Assembly: GCF_008329535.1 (NCBI RefSeq) | Contig: NZ_NPKR01000010.1 | Span: 62,001 to 126,000 of the forward strand | DNA length: 64,000 bases | Direction: 5' to 3' | Origin: Mycolicibacterium sp. P1-18 | Lineage (GTDB): Bacteria > Actinomycetota > Actinomycetes > Mycobacteriales > Mycobacteriaceae | Shown here: positions 42,364-51,122 of the stretch, piece by piece | How positions within the stretch are numbered: position 1 is the first letter of the stretch | Layout of the letters: each line of letters opens with the position of its first letter | Notes under the pieces: model-generated | What the model saw: only the letters and a program-made list of their open reading frames with translations | The model's database searches: none | What the model was told of the DNA's origin: nothing | Translations under genes and position numbers: made by a program

Positions 42364-42398
42364 AAGGGGCGCCCGGCAACGGGTGCCCCTTCTTCTTT
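42364..42398 (+). terminator. Rho-independent terminator with a GNRA tetraloop
   Basis: A 12-bp stem (42364-42375 with 42380-42391, one G-T pair) closes a GCAA tetraloop and is followed by TCTTCTTT. It is 19 bases after the small secreted protein stop and upstream of phoH. Confidence 0.85.
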
Positions 42399-42479
42399 GG
42401 GTCGACGCGATGACCAGCGGTAAGCTCTTGGCAGTAGACAGCAATGAATTGAGCACGGAAAGCAGGCACTGAACACCAC

Positions 42480-43523
42480 GTGACGCCCCGCGAGACGACC
42501 GCCGCTTCGAACAGCACCGCCTCCGACAGCACCGTGCGTAGCAACATAAGTGTGCCGCCCGACCTGATGGTGGGGCTGCTTGGCTCCGCCGACGAGAACC
42601 TGCGCGCGCTGGAAGCCCTGCTGACCGCCGACATCCACGTGCGCGGCAACGCCGTGACCCTGTCCGGTGAGTCCGCCGACGTGGCGCTCGCCGAGCGCGT
42701 CATGACCGAGCTGATCGCGGTGGTGTCACGCGGGCAGACGCTGACCCCCGAGGCCGTACGCACCAGCGTGGGCATGGTCACCGGAACCGGCAACGAGTCA
42801 CCCGCCGACGTGCTGACGCTGGACATCCTGTCGCGGCGCGGCAAGACGATCAGGCCCAAGACGCTCAACCAGAAGCACTACGTCGACGCCATCGACGCCC
42901 ACACCATCGTGTTCGGCATCGGTCCGGCCGGTACCGGCAAGACGTACCTGGCGATGGCCAAGGCGGTCAACGCCCTTCAGACCAAACAGGTTTCGCGCAT
43001 CATCCTCACCCGGCCCGCGGTGGAGGCCGGCGAACGCCTCGGCTTCCTGCCCGGCACGCTGAGCGAGAAGATCGATCCCTATCTGCGGCCGTTGTACGAC
43101 GCACTGCACGACATGATGGACGCGGAGCTGATCCCCAAGCTGATGAGCGCGGGCGTGATCGAGGTTGCGCCGCTGGCCTACATGCGGGGCCGGTCGCTCA
43201 ACGACGCCTTCATCATCCTCGACGAGGCGCAGAACACCACGCCCGAGCAGATGAAGATGTTCCTCACCCGGCTTGGCTTCGGATCGAAGATCGTGGTCAC
43301 CGGCGACTCCACGCAGGTCGACCTGCACGGCGCGAAGTCGGGCCTGAGCGCCGCGATGGAAATCCTGGACCACATCGACGACATCTACTTCTCCGAGCTC
43401 ACCAGCGCCGACGTCGTGCGGCACCGGCTGGTCTCCGAGATCGTCGACGCCTACGCCCGGTCCGAGGCGCCCGCGGTGAACCGGGCCGAGCGTCGCTCCG
43501 GCACGGGGAGACAGCGCCGATGA
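42480..43523 (+). CDS. phoH: PhoH family ATPase
   Basis: A 347-residue P-loop protein: Walker A GIGPAGTGKTYLA, Walker B DAFIILDEAQNTTPEQMK, and a KH-like N-terminal region. PhoH and YbeY form a conserved pair linked to RNA metabolism. GTG start; the stop overlaps ybeY by four bases. A TAAGCT -10-like element lies about 40 bases upstream. First gene of the phoH-ybeY-corC-like-era operon. Confidence 0.94.
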   Translation: MTPRETTAASNSTASDSTVRSNISVPPDLMVGLLGSADENLRALEALLTADIHVRGNAVTLSGESADVALAERVMTELIAVVSRGQTLTPEAVRTSVGMVTGTGNESPADVLTLDILSRRGKTIRPKTLNQKHYVDAIDAHTIVFGIGPAGTGKTYLAMAKAVNALQTKQVSRIILTRPAVEAGERLGFLPGTLSEKIDPYLRPLYDALHDMMDAELIPKLMSAGVIEVAPLAYMRGRSLNDAFIILDEAQNTTPEQMKMFLTRLGFGSKIVVTGDSTQVDLHGAKSGLSAAMEILDHIDDIYFSELTSADVVRHRLVSEIVDAYARSEAPAVNRAERRSGTGRQRR

Positions 43524-44056
43524 GCATCGAGGTGTCCAACGAGTCGGGCATCGACGTCGCCGAGAACGAATTGGTCAGCGTCGCACGGTTCGTGATCGCC
43601 AAGATGGACGTCAACCCCGGTGCCGAACTGTCGATGGTGCTGCTCGACACCCCCGCGATGGCCGACCTGCACATGCGGTGGATGGACCTGCCGGGTCCGA
43701 CCGACGTCATGAGCTTCCCCATGGACGAGCTCGAACCCGGTGGCCGTCCCGACGCGCCGGAGCCGGGGCCGTCGATGCTCGGCGACATCGTGCTGTGCCC
43801 GGAGTTCGCGGCCACACAGGCCGAGAAGGCCGGGCATTCGCTGGGTCAGGAACTCGCGCTGCTGACCGTGCACGGTGTGTTGCACCTGCTCGGGTACGAC
43901 CATGCCGAGCCGGACGAAGAGAAGGAGATGTTCGCGCTGCAGCGCGAACTGCTCGAGGAGTGGGTGGCCGACCAGGTCGCCGCCTACCACCAGGACCGGC
44001 AGAGCGAGAAGGACCGCAAATTGTTGGACAAGTCCCAGTTCTTCGACGAACCGTGA
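43520..44056 (+). CDS. ybeY: Endoribonuclease YbeY (16S rRNA maturation)
   Basis: A 178-residue zinc endoribonuclease; the metal site is the three His of HGVLHLLGYDH. It trims rRNA ends and checks 70S ribosomes. ATG 43520 overlaps phoH, and its stop overlaps the next gene (GTGA). The C-terminal extension after the motif is longer than in E. coli, as in other actinobacteria. Confidence 0.96.
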   Translation: MSIEVSNESGIDVAENELVSVARFVIAKMDVNPGAELSMVLLDTPAMADLHMRWMDLPGPTDVMSFPMDELEPGGRPDAPEPGPSMLGDIVLCPEFAATQAEKAGHSLGQELALLTVHGVLHLLGYDHAEPDEEKEMFALQRELLEEWVADQVAAYHQDRQSEKDRKLLDKSQFFDEP

Positions 44057-45336
44057 CCGGAATAGCCTCTCTCGTCGGCGCTCTCGCGCTCATCGCGCTC
44101 GGCGGTGTGTTCGCCGCCGTGGACGCCGCCATCAGCACGGTCTCGATCGCCCGGATCGACGAAATGGTCCGCGAGGAACGCCCCGGCGCCGCCCGGTTGG
44201 CCCGCCTCACCGACGACCGGCCGCGCTACGTCAACCTGATCGTGTTGCTGCGCATCACGTGCGAGACGGCGGCCACCGTTCTGCTGGTCGCGTTCCTGTA
44301 CGAGGACCTCGGCCTGAAGTGGGGCCTGGTCGCGGCCGCGGCCATCATGGTCGTGGTCAGCTTCGTCGCGATCGGCGTGGGACCGCGCACGCTGGGCAGG
44401 CAACATGCCTACAGCATCGCGCTGGGCGCGGCCCTTCCGCTGCAGGGGATTTCGGTGCTGCTCACCCCGATCAGCCGGTTACTGGTGCTAATCGGCAACG
44501 CGCTGACGCCGGGCGTGGGTTTCCGCAACGGCCCGTTCGCCTCGGAGATCGAGTTGCGGGAGGTCGTCGACCTGGCTCAGCAGAGCGGCGTCGTCGCCGA
44601 CGACGAGCGACGGATGATTCAGTCGGTCTTCGAACTCGGCGACACCCTGGCCCGCGAGGTGATGGTGCCCCGCACCGAGATGGTGTGGATCGAGAGCGAC
44701 AAGACGGCGGGCCAGGCCACGTCGCTGGCGGTGCGCAGCGGACATTCGCGGCTGCCCGTGGTCGGGGAGAACGTCGACGACATCGTCGGCGTCGTCTTCC
44801 TCAAGGACCTCGTCGAGCAGACCTACTACAGCAACGGCGGCATCGACACCCGGGTCGGCGAGGTGATGCGCCCACCGGTGTTCGTCCCCGACTCCAAGCC
44901 CCTGGACGCACTGCTGCGCGAGATGCAGAAGGACCGCAACCACATGGCCCTGCTGGTCGACGAATACGGGGCCATCGCCGGGCTGGTCACCATCGAGGAC
45001 GTGCTCGAGGAGATCGTCGGCGAGATCGCCGACGAATACGACACCGACGAAGTAGCACCCGTCGAAGACCTGGGCGACAAGCACTTCCGCGTCAGTGCCC
45101 GGTTGCCGCTGGAGGACTTGGCCGAGCTCTACGAGCTGGACCTCGACGACGATCTCGACGTCGACACCGTGGGCGGCCTGCTGGCCCACGAGCTGGGCCG
45201 CGTCCCGCTGCCCGGCGTGGAGGTGACGTGGGACGCTCTGCGCCTGCGCGCCGAAGGGGGCCGCGACCACCGCGGTCGGGTGCGCATCGGCACCGTCCTC
45301 GTCAAACCCACCGAGCAGGAAGAAGACGACCAATGA
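44053..45336 (+). CDS. CNNM/CorC-type membrane protein with CBS domains
   Basis: A 427-residue protein: an N-terminal DUF21/CNNM region of three to four membrane segments (about 1-150), a CBS pair (about 195-320, with EVMVPRTEMVWI and HMALLVDEYGAIAGLVTIED), and a C-terminal CorC_HlyC domain. It is annotated as a hemolysin-like or magnesium/cobalt efflux component. GTG 44053 overlaps ybeY; the longer frame lies inside it. Position before era matches Rv2366c. Confidence 0.9.
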   Translation: MTGIASLVGALALIALGGVFAAVDAAISTVSIARIDEMVREERPGAARLARLTDDRPRYVNLIVLLRITCETAATVLLVAFLYEDLGLKWGLVAAAAIMVVVSFVAIGVGPRTLGRQHAYSIALGAALPLQGISVLLTPISRLLVLIGNALTPGVGFRNGPFASEIELREVVDLAQQSGVVADDERRMIQSVFELGDTLAREVMVPRTEMVWIESDKTAGQATSLAVRSGHSRLPVVGENVDDIVGVVFLKDLVEQTYYSNGGIDTRVGEVMRPPVFVPDSKPLDALLREMQKDRNHMALLVDEYGAIAGLVTIEDVLEEIVGEIADEYDTDEVAPVEDLGDKHFRVSARLPLEDLAELYELDLDDDLDVDTVGGLLAHELGRVPLPGVEVTWDALRLRAEGGRDHRGRVRIGTVLVKPTEQEEDDQ

Positions 45337-46232
45337 GCGAATTCCGCTCCGGCTTCGTCTGTTTCGTCGGCCGGCCCAACACCGGCAAGTCGACTCTGAC
45401 CAACGCCCTGGTGGGCACCAAGGTCGCGATCACGTCGAACCGGCCGCAGACCACCCGCCACACCATCCGCGGCATCGTGCACCGTCCCGAGTTCCAGATC
45501 ATCCTCGTCGACACCCCCGGGCTGCACCGGCCGCGAACACTGCTGGGGGAGCGCCTCAACGAGCTGGTGAAGGCCACCTACTCTCAGGTCGACGTCATCG
45601 GGCTCTGCATTCCCGCCGACGAGGCGATCGGTCCCGGTGACCGGTGGATCTACGAGCAGATCCGGGCCGTCGCACCGCGGACCACGTTCATGGTCGTGGT
45701 GACGAAGATCGACAAGGTGTCCAAGGAGAAGGTGGCCGCGCAGCTGCTCGCCGTCAGCGAGTTGACCGGTGGCACTGCGGAGATCGTGCCGGTGTCGGCC
45801 ACCTCGGGAGAGCAGGTCGACGTGCTGACCGACGTGCTCGCCGCGCAGCTGCCGCCCGGCCCGGCGTTCTACCCGGACGGGGAGCTGACCGACGAGCCGG
45901 AGGAAGTCCTCATGGCCGAGCTGATCCGCGAGGCGGCGCTCGAAGGCGTCCGCGACGAGCTGCCACACTCCCTCGCCGTGGTGATCGACGAGGTCGAACA
46001 GCGCGACGGGCGAGACGACCTCATCGACGTGCACGCCATCCTCTACGTCGAACGGGACTCCCAGAAGGGCATCGTCATCGGCAAGGGCGGAGCTCGCCTG
46101 CGCGAGGTCGGCACCGCCGCGCGGCTTCAGATCGAGACGCTGCTCGGCACCAAGGTGTATCTGGACCTGCGCGTGAAGATCGCGAAGAACTGGCAGCGCG
46201 ACCCCAAACAGCTTGGCAGGCTCGGCTTCTAG
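45333..46232 (+). CDS. era: GTPase Era
   Basis: A 299-residue Ras-like GTPase with a C-terminal KH domain: G1 GRPNTGKST, G3 DTPGLH, G4 TKIDK, KH core GIVIGKGGARLREVG. Era binds 16S rRNA 3' end during 30S assembly. ATG 45333 overlaps the upstream stop. Its TAG lies in CTAG, also the stop of the convergent amidase read from the other strand. Confidence 0.97.
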   Translation: MSEFRSGFVCFVGRPNTGKSTLTNALVGTKVAITSNRPQTTRHTIRGIVHRPEFQIILVDTPGLHRPRTLLGERLNELVKATYSQVDVIGLCIPADEAIGPGDRWIYEQIRAVAPRTTFMVVVTKIDKVSKEKVAAQLLAVSELTGGTAEIVPVSATSGEQVDVLTDVLAAQLPPGPAFYPDGELTDEPEEVLMAELIREAALEGVRDELPHSLAVVIDEVEQRDGRDDLIDVHAILYVERDSQKGIVIGKGGARLREVGTAARLQIETLLGTKVYLDLRVKIAKNWQRDPKQLGRLGF

Positions 46233-47695
46233 GGCTCGTCGGCGTCCGGGGTGCCCCACCAGACCGCGGGTTCGTCGGCCCGCCAAGCGCCACTGGCCTC
46301 GAGTGCCGCCGCCAAGGAGATCAGCAGCGGCTCGCTGCCGGCGGGGCCCATCAGCTGAACGCCGATCGGCAGCCCGTCGGAGGTGAACCCCGCAGGCACG
46401 TTGACCGACGGCCACCCGAGAAGGTTCCACGGCCACGTCACCGGGCACGCGCGGATCATCGCGCGGTCGGTGGACAGCCCCCCGCGGCGGTCGAAGTCGT
46501 GGACCCTCGGCGGCGGAAGGGCCGTCGTCGGGGCGAGCACCACGTCGGCGAGATTGAAGATCCAGCCGATCCGACGCTGCGACTCCGCCTCGTTCAGCCG
46601 CGCGTCGCGCAGCACCTTCTCCGACAGCAGGCGGCCCGTCCGCATGTTGGCCCTGGTGCGCTTGTCGAACGTCACGCCGGGCCCGAGCCGATGCGCCCAC
46701 TCCACCAGTCCCGACGTCGACCGGGACAGGAAGTTCCACGACGTGCGGAGGCCGTAGTCCGGATCGGCGGCTCGCACGGTGTGCCCCAGGTGCTCGAGCT
46801 GTCCGGCCATCCTCTCCAGCGCCGCCCGGATCTCCGGGTGCAGGGTGGCCCGGAAGCCGGTGAAGGGAAACTTCGTCGACATAGCCACGGTCAGCGGGCC
46901 CGGTGGCTGGCTGACGTACTCGGCGGCGGTGATCGGCGGCGGCCGGTGGCGGTCTCCGTCGGCGTTTCCGGAGGCTGCGTCGAGCACCAGGGCCGCGTCG
47001 ACGACCGTCCGGGCCAGCACGCCGTTGACGGTGATGCCGTTGAACGCCTCGGGCAGCGGCCAGGTGGAGATGCGGCCGCGCTGGGGCTTGATGCCGACCA
47101 GGTGGGTCCACGCCGCCGGGATCCGCACACTGCCCGCACCGTCGGATCCGATGGCGGCGGTGACCAGCCCCGCGGCGACCGCGGCGGCGCTGCCGCCCGA
47201 GGACCCACCGGGGGTGTGCGCGGCCGACCAGGGGTTGCGCGTGTGCCCGAACGACGGCCCGCTGGTGAACGGCCACTGGCCGAGTTCGCAGGTGTTGGTC
47301 TTGCCGACGATGACGGCTCCCGCGGCGCGCAGCCGGCGGACCACCTCGGAGTCCGCCGTCGCGGGCGGAACGTCGCCGGCGGTGCCAAAGCGGGTGGGCA
47401 CTCCTGCGACGTCGACGTCGTCCTTCACCGCGATCGGGATGCCCAGCAGGGGGAGATCTTGTCCCGCAGCGCGTTTGCGGTCGGCGGCGGCGGCGTCGGC
47501 GAGCGCCTGCTCGGTCATGACCACGCGGAAGGCGTTGAGCGTGGACTGGCTGGCCTCGATGGCCTTCAGGGAGCGGGTGGTGAGGTCGACGGAGGTGACT
47601 TTGCCGCTGGCCAGCCGGAACTGCAGCTGAGTCAGGGTGGGCAGGTGCTTGCCGGGGGGCCGCGTGCTCGCCCCGCGGGTTGAAGTGGCTGACAT
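46229..47695 (-). CDS. amiA2: Amidase (AmiA2-like, amidase signature family)
   Basis: A 488-residue amidase signature enzyme. The Ser-cisSer-Lys triad is visible: Lys in IPIAVKDDVDVAG, Ser in GGSSGGSAAAVAAG, and nucleophile Ser in GSDGAGSVRIPAA. It hydrolyses amides of unknown structure. ATG 47695 is preferred to the first ATG of the frame (47719). It is convergent with era and divergent from recO; the order matches amiA2 in M. tuberculosis. Confidence 0.9.
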   Translation of the reverse strand: MSATSTRGASTRPPGKHLPTLTQLQFRLASGKVTSVDLTTRSLKAIEASQSTLNAFRVVMTEQALADAAAADRKRAAGQDLPLLGIPIAVKDDVDVAGVPTRFGTAGDVPPATADSEVVRRLRAAGAVIVGKTNTCELGQWPFTSGPSFGHTRNPWSAAHTPGGSSGGSAAAVAAGLVTAAIGSDGAGSVRIPAAWTHLVGIKPQRGRISTWPLPEAFNGITVNGVLARTVVDAALVLDAASGNADGDRHRPPPITAAEYVSQPPGPLTVAMSTKFPFTGFRATLHPEIRAALERMAGQLEHLGHTVRAADPDYGLRTSWNFLSRSTSGLVEWAHRLGPGVTFDKRTRANMRTGRLLSEKVLRDARLNEAESQRRIGWIFNLADVVLAPTTALPPPRVHDFDRRGGLSTDRAMIRACPVTWPWNLLGWPSVNVPAGFTSDGLPIGVQLMGPAGSEPLLISLAAALEASGAWRADEPAVWWGTPDADEP

Positions 47696-47772
47696 TTGAT
47701 TCGAGAATATCCGGACCACCCGACGCGGCGTGGTCGGTGCGGGTGGTCGGACCGAGGTGGAACACTGTGTGC

Positions 47773-48624
47773 ATGCGGTTGTACCGGGATCGAGCGGTCG
47801 TGCTGCGCCAGCACAAGCTCGGCGAGGCCGACCGGATCGTGACGCTGCTCACCCTCGAGCACGGATTGGTCCGCGCCGTGGCCAAGGGTGTGCGGCGGAC
47901 CAGGAGCAAGTTCGGGGCCAGGCTCGAGCCGTTCGCGCACATCCACGTCCAGCTCTATCCGGGCCGGAACCTGGACGTCGTCACCCAGGTTCAGGCCATC
48001 GATGCGTTTGCCAGCGACATCGTCAGCGAATACGGGCGGTACACCAGCGGGTGTGCGGTGCTGGAGACGGCCGAGCGGCTGGCCGGTGAGGAACGTGCCC
48101 CGGCGCCTGCCCTGCACCGGCTCACCGTCGCGGCGTTGCGCGCGGTCGCCGACGGCACCCGGCCGCGTGAACTCGTCCTTGACGCGTACCTGCTGCGGGC
48201 GATGGGAATCGCGGGCTGGGCCCCGTCGCTCACCGAATGCGCACGCTGCGCGGCACCAGGACCGCACCGGGCGTTCCACGTCGCCGCGGGTGGCAGCGTG
48301 TGCATGCACTGCCGGCCGTCCGGTTCGGTGACCCCGCCGCAGGGGGTGCTCGACCTGATGTCCGCCCTGCACGACGGCGACTGGCCCGCTGCCGAGGCGT
48401 CGACGGCGTCGTACCGTAGCCAGGCCAGTGGCCTGGTGGCCGCGCACCTGCAGTGGCATCTCGAGCGCCAATTGCGGACCTTGCCGCTGGTCGAGCGCGC
48501 CTACCGGGTCGACCGGACGGTCGCCGAACGACGAGTCGCCCTGTTCGGGCAGGATGAGGAACATGGCTACGACAAGGGGCAGGGGCAAGAAGGAGACGTT
48601 CCCGCAGCTGCCTCCGGCGCCTGA
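47773..48624 (+). CDS. recO: DNA repair protein RecO
   Basis: A 283-residue protein: N-terminal OB fold (MRLYRDRAVVLRQHKLGEAD) and a helical C-terminal domain with four Cys (ECARC and CMHC) of the zinc finger. RecO loads RecA on ssDNA with RecR. ATG 47773 has GAGGTGG upstream; GTG 47767 is in frame too. The last 62 bases overlap uppS in another frame. Confidence 0.95.
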   Translation: MRLYRDRAVVLRQHKLGEADRIVTLLTLEHGLVRAVAKGVRRTRSKFGARLEPFAHIHVQLYPGRNLDVVTQVQAIDAFASDIVSEYGRYTSGCAVLETAERLAGEERAPAPALHRLTVAALRAVADGTRPRELVLDAYLLRAMGIAGWAPSLTECARCAAPGPHRAFHVAAGGSVCMHCRPSGSVTPPQGVLDLMSALHDGDWPAAEASTASYRSQASGLVAAHLQWHLERQLRTLPLVERAYRVDRTVAERRVALFGQDEEHGYDKGQGQEGDVPAAASGA

Positions 48625-49456
48625 GGACTATCCGACGTTTCCGGACAAGACCACTTGGCCGGTCGTCTTCCCCGAGCTGCCGCCGCACACCAACGGCAGG
48701 TTCTCCCGGCCGCCGCAGCACACGTCCAAGGAATCCGCCCCGCTGATTCCCGCGGGTCAGGTGCCCAACCACGTCGCGGTGGTCATGGACGGCAACGGCC
48801 GGTGGGCCACCCAGCGGGGACTCGGACGCACCGAGGGCCACAAGATGGGCGAGGCGGTGCTGATCGACATCACCTGCGGCGCGATCGAGATCGGCGTCAA
48901 GCATCTGACGGTGTACGCCTTCTCCACGGAGAACTGGAAGCGGAGCACCGAAGAGGTGCGGTTCCTGATGGGCTTCAACCGCGAGGTGGTGCGCCGGCGT
49001 CGCGAGAACCTCAACGCGATGGGCGTGCGGATGCGGTGGGTCGGGTCGCGGCCACGCATGTGGAGCAGCGTCATCAAGGAGTTCGACATCGCCGAGAAGA
49101 TGACCGTCGGCAACGACGTCATCACCATCAACTACTGCGTCAACTACGGTGGTCGCACCGAGATCATCGAGGCCGCACAGGAATTGGCCCAGCTGGCGGC
49201 CGACGGCAAGATCAAGCCGAACCGCATCAACGAGGCCGCGTTCGCCAAGCACCTGCACCGCGACGACATTCCGGACGTCGACCTGTTCATCCGGACCTCC
49301 GGGGAGCAGCGGGCCAGCAACTTCCTGCTGTGGCAGGCCGCGTACGCCGAGTTCGTCTTCCAGGAGAAGCTGTGGCCCGACTACGACCGGCGTGACCTGT
49401 GGGAGGCGTGCATGGAGTACGTGAACCGCAACAGACGGTTCGGCAGAGCCGAATGA
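48563..49456 (+). CDS. uppS: Decaprenyl diphosphate synthase (UppS)
   Basis: A 297-residue cis-prenyltransferase: VVMDGNGRWATQRG, AFSTENWKRS, and the C-terminal SGEQRASNFLLWQ. It makes the decaprenyl carrier for peptidoglycan and arabinogalactan (Rv2361c). ATG 48563, with GAGGA five bases upstream, lies inside recO; the longer frame is a shadow of recO. The 66-residue Lys/Pro-rich N-terminal extension is typical of the mycobacterial enzyme. Confidence 0.95.
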   Translation: MATTRGRGKKETFPQLPPAPEDYPTFPDKTTWPVVFPELPPHTNGRFSRPPQHTSKESAPLIPAGQVPNHVAVVMDGNGRWATQRGLGRTEGHKMGEAVLIDITCGAIEIGVKHLTVYAFSTENWKRSTEEVRFLMGFNREVVRRRRENLNAMGVRMRWVGSRPRMWSSVIKEFDIAEKMTVGNDVITINYCVNYGGRTEIIEAAQELAQLAADGKIKPNRINEAAFAKHLHRDDIPDVDLFIRTSGEQRASNFLLWQAAYAEFVFQEKLWPDYDRRDLWEACMEYVNRNRRFGRAE

Positions 49457-49848
49457 CGAGCCTGCTGGAACGGCTGACCTCCGCGCTGGGGGAGGCGACG
49501 ACGCTCGTCTCGGAGTCCGACGGCGCACTCACCGTCACGGTGGACGGCCTGGTGGCCTCGCTGCGCGTCGTGGTGATTGCCGACGGCTTGGAGATGGTGT
49601 CGCTGACGCAGCCGCTGGCCTGGGATCTGCCGCTGTCCAACGAGATTCGCGACCGCGTGGCCGAGCAGGCCGGGCAGGTGATGCTCGGCACGGTGACGCT
49701 CGTGGGCAAGCCGGCCGACGACACCGTCGCAGACGTGATGCTGCGCTACAACTTTCCCGCCGCGGGCCTCTCCGAGGAGGCGTTGCGCACGTTGGTCCTG
49801 TTGGTGCTCACCACCGGTGCCGAGGTTCGGCGCGTCCTGACCCAGTGA
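49453..49848 (+). CDS. Conserved protein (Rv2360c family)
   Basis: The 131-residue soluble protein MTSLLERLTSALGEATTLVS has no recognised domain; its alternating strands (LTVTVDGLVASLRVVVIAD) suggest a small alpha/beta fold. It overlaps uppS and the Nudix gene by four bases each (ATGA and GTGA), so it is firmly within the operon. The function is unknown. Confidence 0.8.
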   Translation: MTSLLERLTSALGEATTLVSESDGALTVTVDGLVASLRVVVIADGLEMVSLTQPLAWDLPLSNEIRDRVAEQAGQVMLGTVTLVGKPADDTVADVMLRYNFPAAGLSEEALRTLVLLVLTTGAEVRRVLTQ

Positions 49849-50246
49849 GGGTGATCCGCATCGTCGCGGCCGTCGTCCTCGACGAGCGGCGTCACGTGCT
49901 CGTGGTCCGCAAGCGCGGCACGACGTCGTTCATGCAACCGGGCGGCAAGTTCGAGCCCGGTGAACGTCCCCTGGAGGCGCTCGTCCGAGAGGTCCGCGAG
50001 GAGTTGGGGACCGGCGTCGACGAAGCGTCTGCGCGCTCGCTCGGCAGGTTCACCGCCGCGGCGGCCAACGAACCCGGCTACGTCGTCGACGCCGATCTGT
50101 TCCTGGTCCGTCTGGTCGGCGTGCCGCGGGCGGCCGCCGAGATCGACGAACTCAGGTGGGTGGACCCGCATTCCGCCGACGGCGTGGAGCTGGCCCCGCT
50201 GACGGCGCAGACGGTGCTGGCACTGGCGCGCGACGGCCTCAGCTGA
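49845..50246 (+). CDS. NUDIX hydrolase
   Basis: A 133-residue Nudix enzyme. The Nudix box GX5EX7REUXEEXGU is visible as GGKFEPGERPLEALVREVRE followed by ELG; it binds Mg and cleaves nucleoside diphosphate-X compounds. The GTG start overlaps the preceding stop. The last eight bases overlap the convergent zur gene. The substrate (for example an oxidised nucleotide) cannot be told. Confidence 0.93.
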   Translation: MRVIRIVAAVVLDERRHVLVVRKRGTTSFMQPGGKFEPGERPLEALVREVREELGTGVDEASARSLGRFTAAAANEPGYVVDADLFLVRLVGVPRAAAEIDELRWVDPHSADGVELAPLTAQTVLALARDGLS

Positions 50247-50640
50247 CGGTCGCGGCGCAGTCCGCGCACACACCGAAGATCTCGATGGTGTGGCTGACGT
50301 CGGAAAAACCGTGCTGCGCAGCCACTTCCGCAGCCCAAGCCTCGGCCGCGGCGCCTTCGACCTCGACGGTGGTACCGCACGTGCGGCACACCAGGTGATG
50401 GTGGTGGTGCTCGGAGCAGCGGCGGTAGACCGATTCGCCCGAATCGGTGCGCAAGGTGTCGAGCAGCCCGGCGGCCGCCATCGACTGCAGCGTGCGGTAG
50501 ACGGTGGTCAGGCCGATGCCCTCGCCGCGACGGCGCAGTTCGTCGTGCAGTTCTTGAGCCGACCGGAACTCCTCGACGTTCTCCAGCAGGGCCGAGATGG
50601 CGGCGCGTTGACGGGTGGAGCGGACGACAATGGAGCTCAT
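50239..50640 (-). CDS. zur: Zinc uptake regulator Zur (FurB)
   Basis: A 133-residue Fur-family repressor: winged helix TTVYRTLQSMAAAGLLDT, the His-rich metal site RCSEHHHHHLVC, and a structural zinc site CRTCG with GVCADC. It represses zinc uptake and ribosomal protein paralogues when zinc is adequate. ATG 50640 overlaps the smtB stop (ATGA). It forms the smtB-zur operon known in mycobacteria. Confidence 0.95.
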   Translation of the reverse strand: MSSIVVRSTRQRAAISALLENVEEFRSAQELHDELRRRGEGIGLTTVYRTLQSMAAAGLLDTLRTDSGESVYRRCSEHHHHHLVCRTCGTTVEVEGAAAEAWAAEVAAQHGFSDVSHTIEIFGVCADCAATVS

Positions 50641-51053
50641 CGGGATTCGCCTCCCTCGTGGTGGTGTGCGTATTCGCCCGCGTGCGCCACCGCGGCCAGC
50701 ACGATGTCGCTGAGGTGATGGTCGACCAGGCGGTAGCGCACTTCGCGGCCACTGCGCTCCCCGGCGACCACGCCGGCGGACTTCAGGATGCGCAGATGCT
50801 GGCTTACCAAGGGCTGCGCCACCGCCAGCACGTCGACGAGCTCGTGCACGCAGCGCGAAGATTCGCGGAGCTGGAGCACGATCGCGATGCGCACCGGCGC
50901 GGCGAGAGCGCGCAGCAGGTCGCCCGAATGATCGAGAACCGCGCGCGGCGGGACGTCGTGAGCCGGGGCGGCGCCGTGTGCGTGGTCGGCGTGCTCTCCG
51001 TCGGTCGACGCCGGGGCGGCGAGCGGAGGCACCAACTTGGGAACCGTTTTCAT
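50637..51053 (-). CDS. smtB: Zinc-responsive ArsR/SmtB repressor
   Basis: A 138-residue ArsR-family repressor: winged helix VAQPLVSQHLRILKSAGVV, the alpha-5 metal site DHHLSDIVLAAVAHAGEYAHHH, and a His-rich N-terminal arm (DGEHADHAHG). Zinc binding releases it from its operator, derepressing zur. ATG 51053 follows TATTCT by eight bases and no ribosome site is seen, so the mRNA may be leaderless. A 7-6-7 palindrome overlaps this -10 element. Confidence 0.94.
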   Translation of the reverse strand: MKTVPKLVPPLAAPASTDGEHADHAHGAAPAHDVPPRAVLDHSGDLLRALAAPVRIAIVLQLRESSRCVHELVDVLAVAQPLVSQHLRILKSAGVVAGERSGREVRYRLVDHHLSDIVLAAVAHAGEYAHHHEGGESR

Positions 51054-51061
51054 TACGGCCC

Positions 51062-51086
51062 AGAATACATGCGTGGACGCGCATGT
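51062..51086. promoter_or_regulatory. smtB promoter and operator palindrome
   Basis: On the minus strand TATTCT (51067-51062) is a TANNNT -10. ACATGCG (51067-51073) and CGCATGT (51080-51086) form a perfect 7-bp inverted repeat with six bases between, touching the -10. It is the right kind of site for SmtB self-control. On the plus strand it lies about 40 bases before glyS, whose own -10 is at 51109. Confidence 0.7.
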
Positions 51087-51108
51087 CAATCGACCGAGCG
51101 TCGCCCGC

Positions 51109-51114
51109 TACGCT
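51109..51114 (+). promoter_or_regulatory. Candidate -10 element of leaderless glyS
   Basis: TACGCT fits TANNNT and ends eight bases before GTG 51123; no ribosome site precedes the GTG. glyS may thus be leaderless and divergent from smtB. Confidence 0.4.
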
Positions 51115-51122
51115 GTTCACCC

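Noticed and set aside
45129..47942. A 937-codon minus-strand open frame
   Set aside because: It spans era, the amidase and recO on mixed strands; the product is low-complexity and has no domain. It is a GC-driven shadow.
50401..50430. His-run in zur as an expression-tag artefact
   Set aside because: Five His in this position belong to the normal Fur-family metal site and the gene context is natural.
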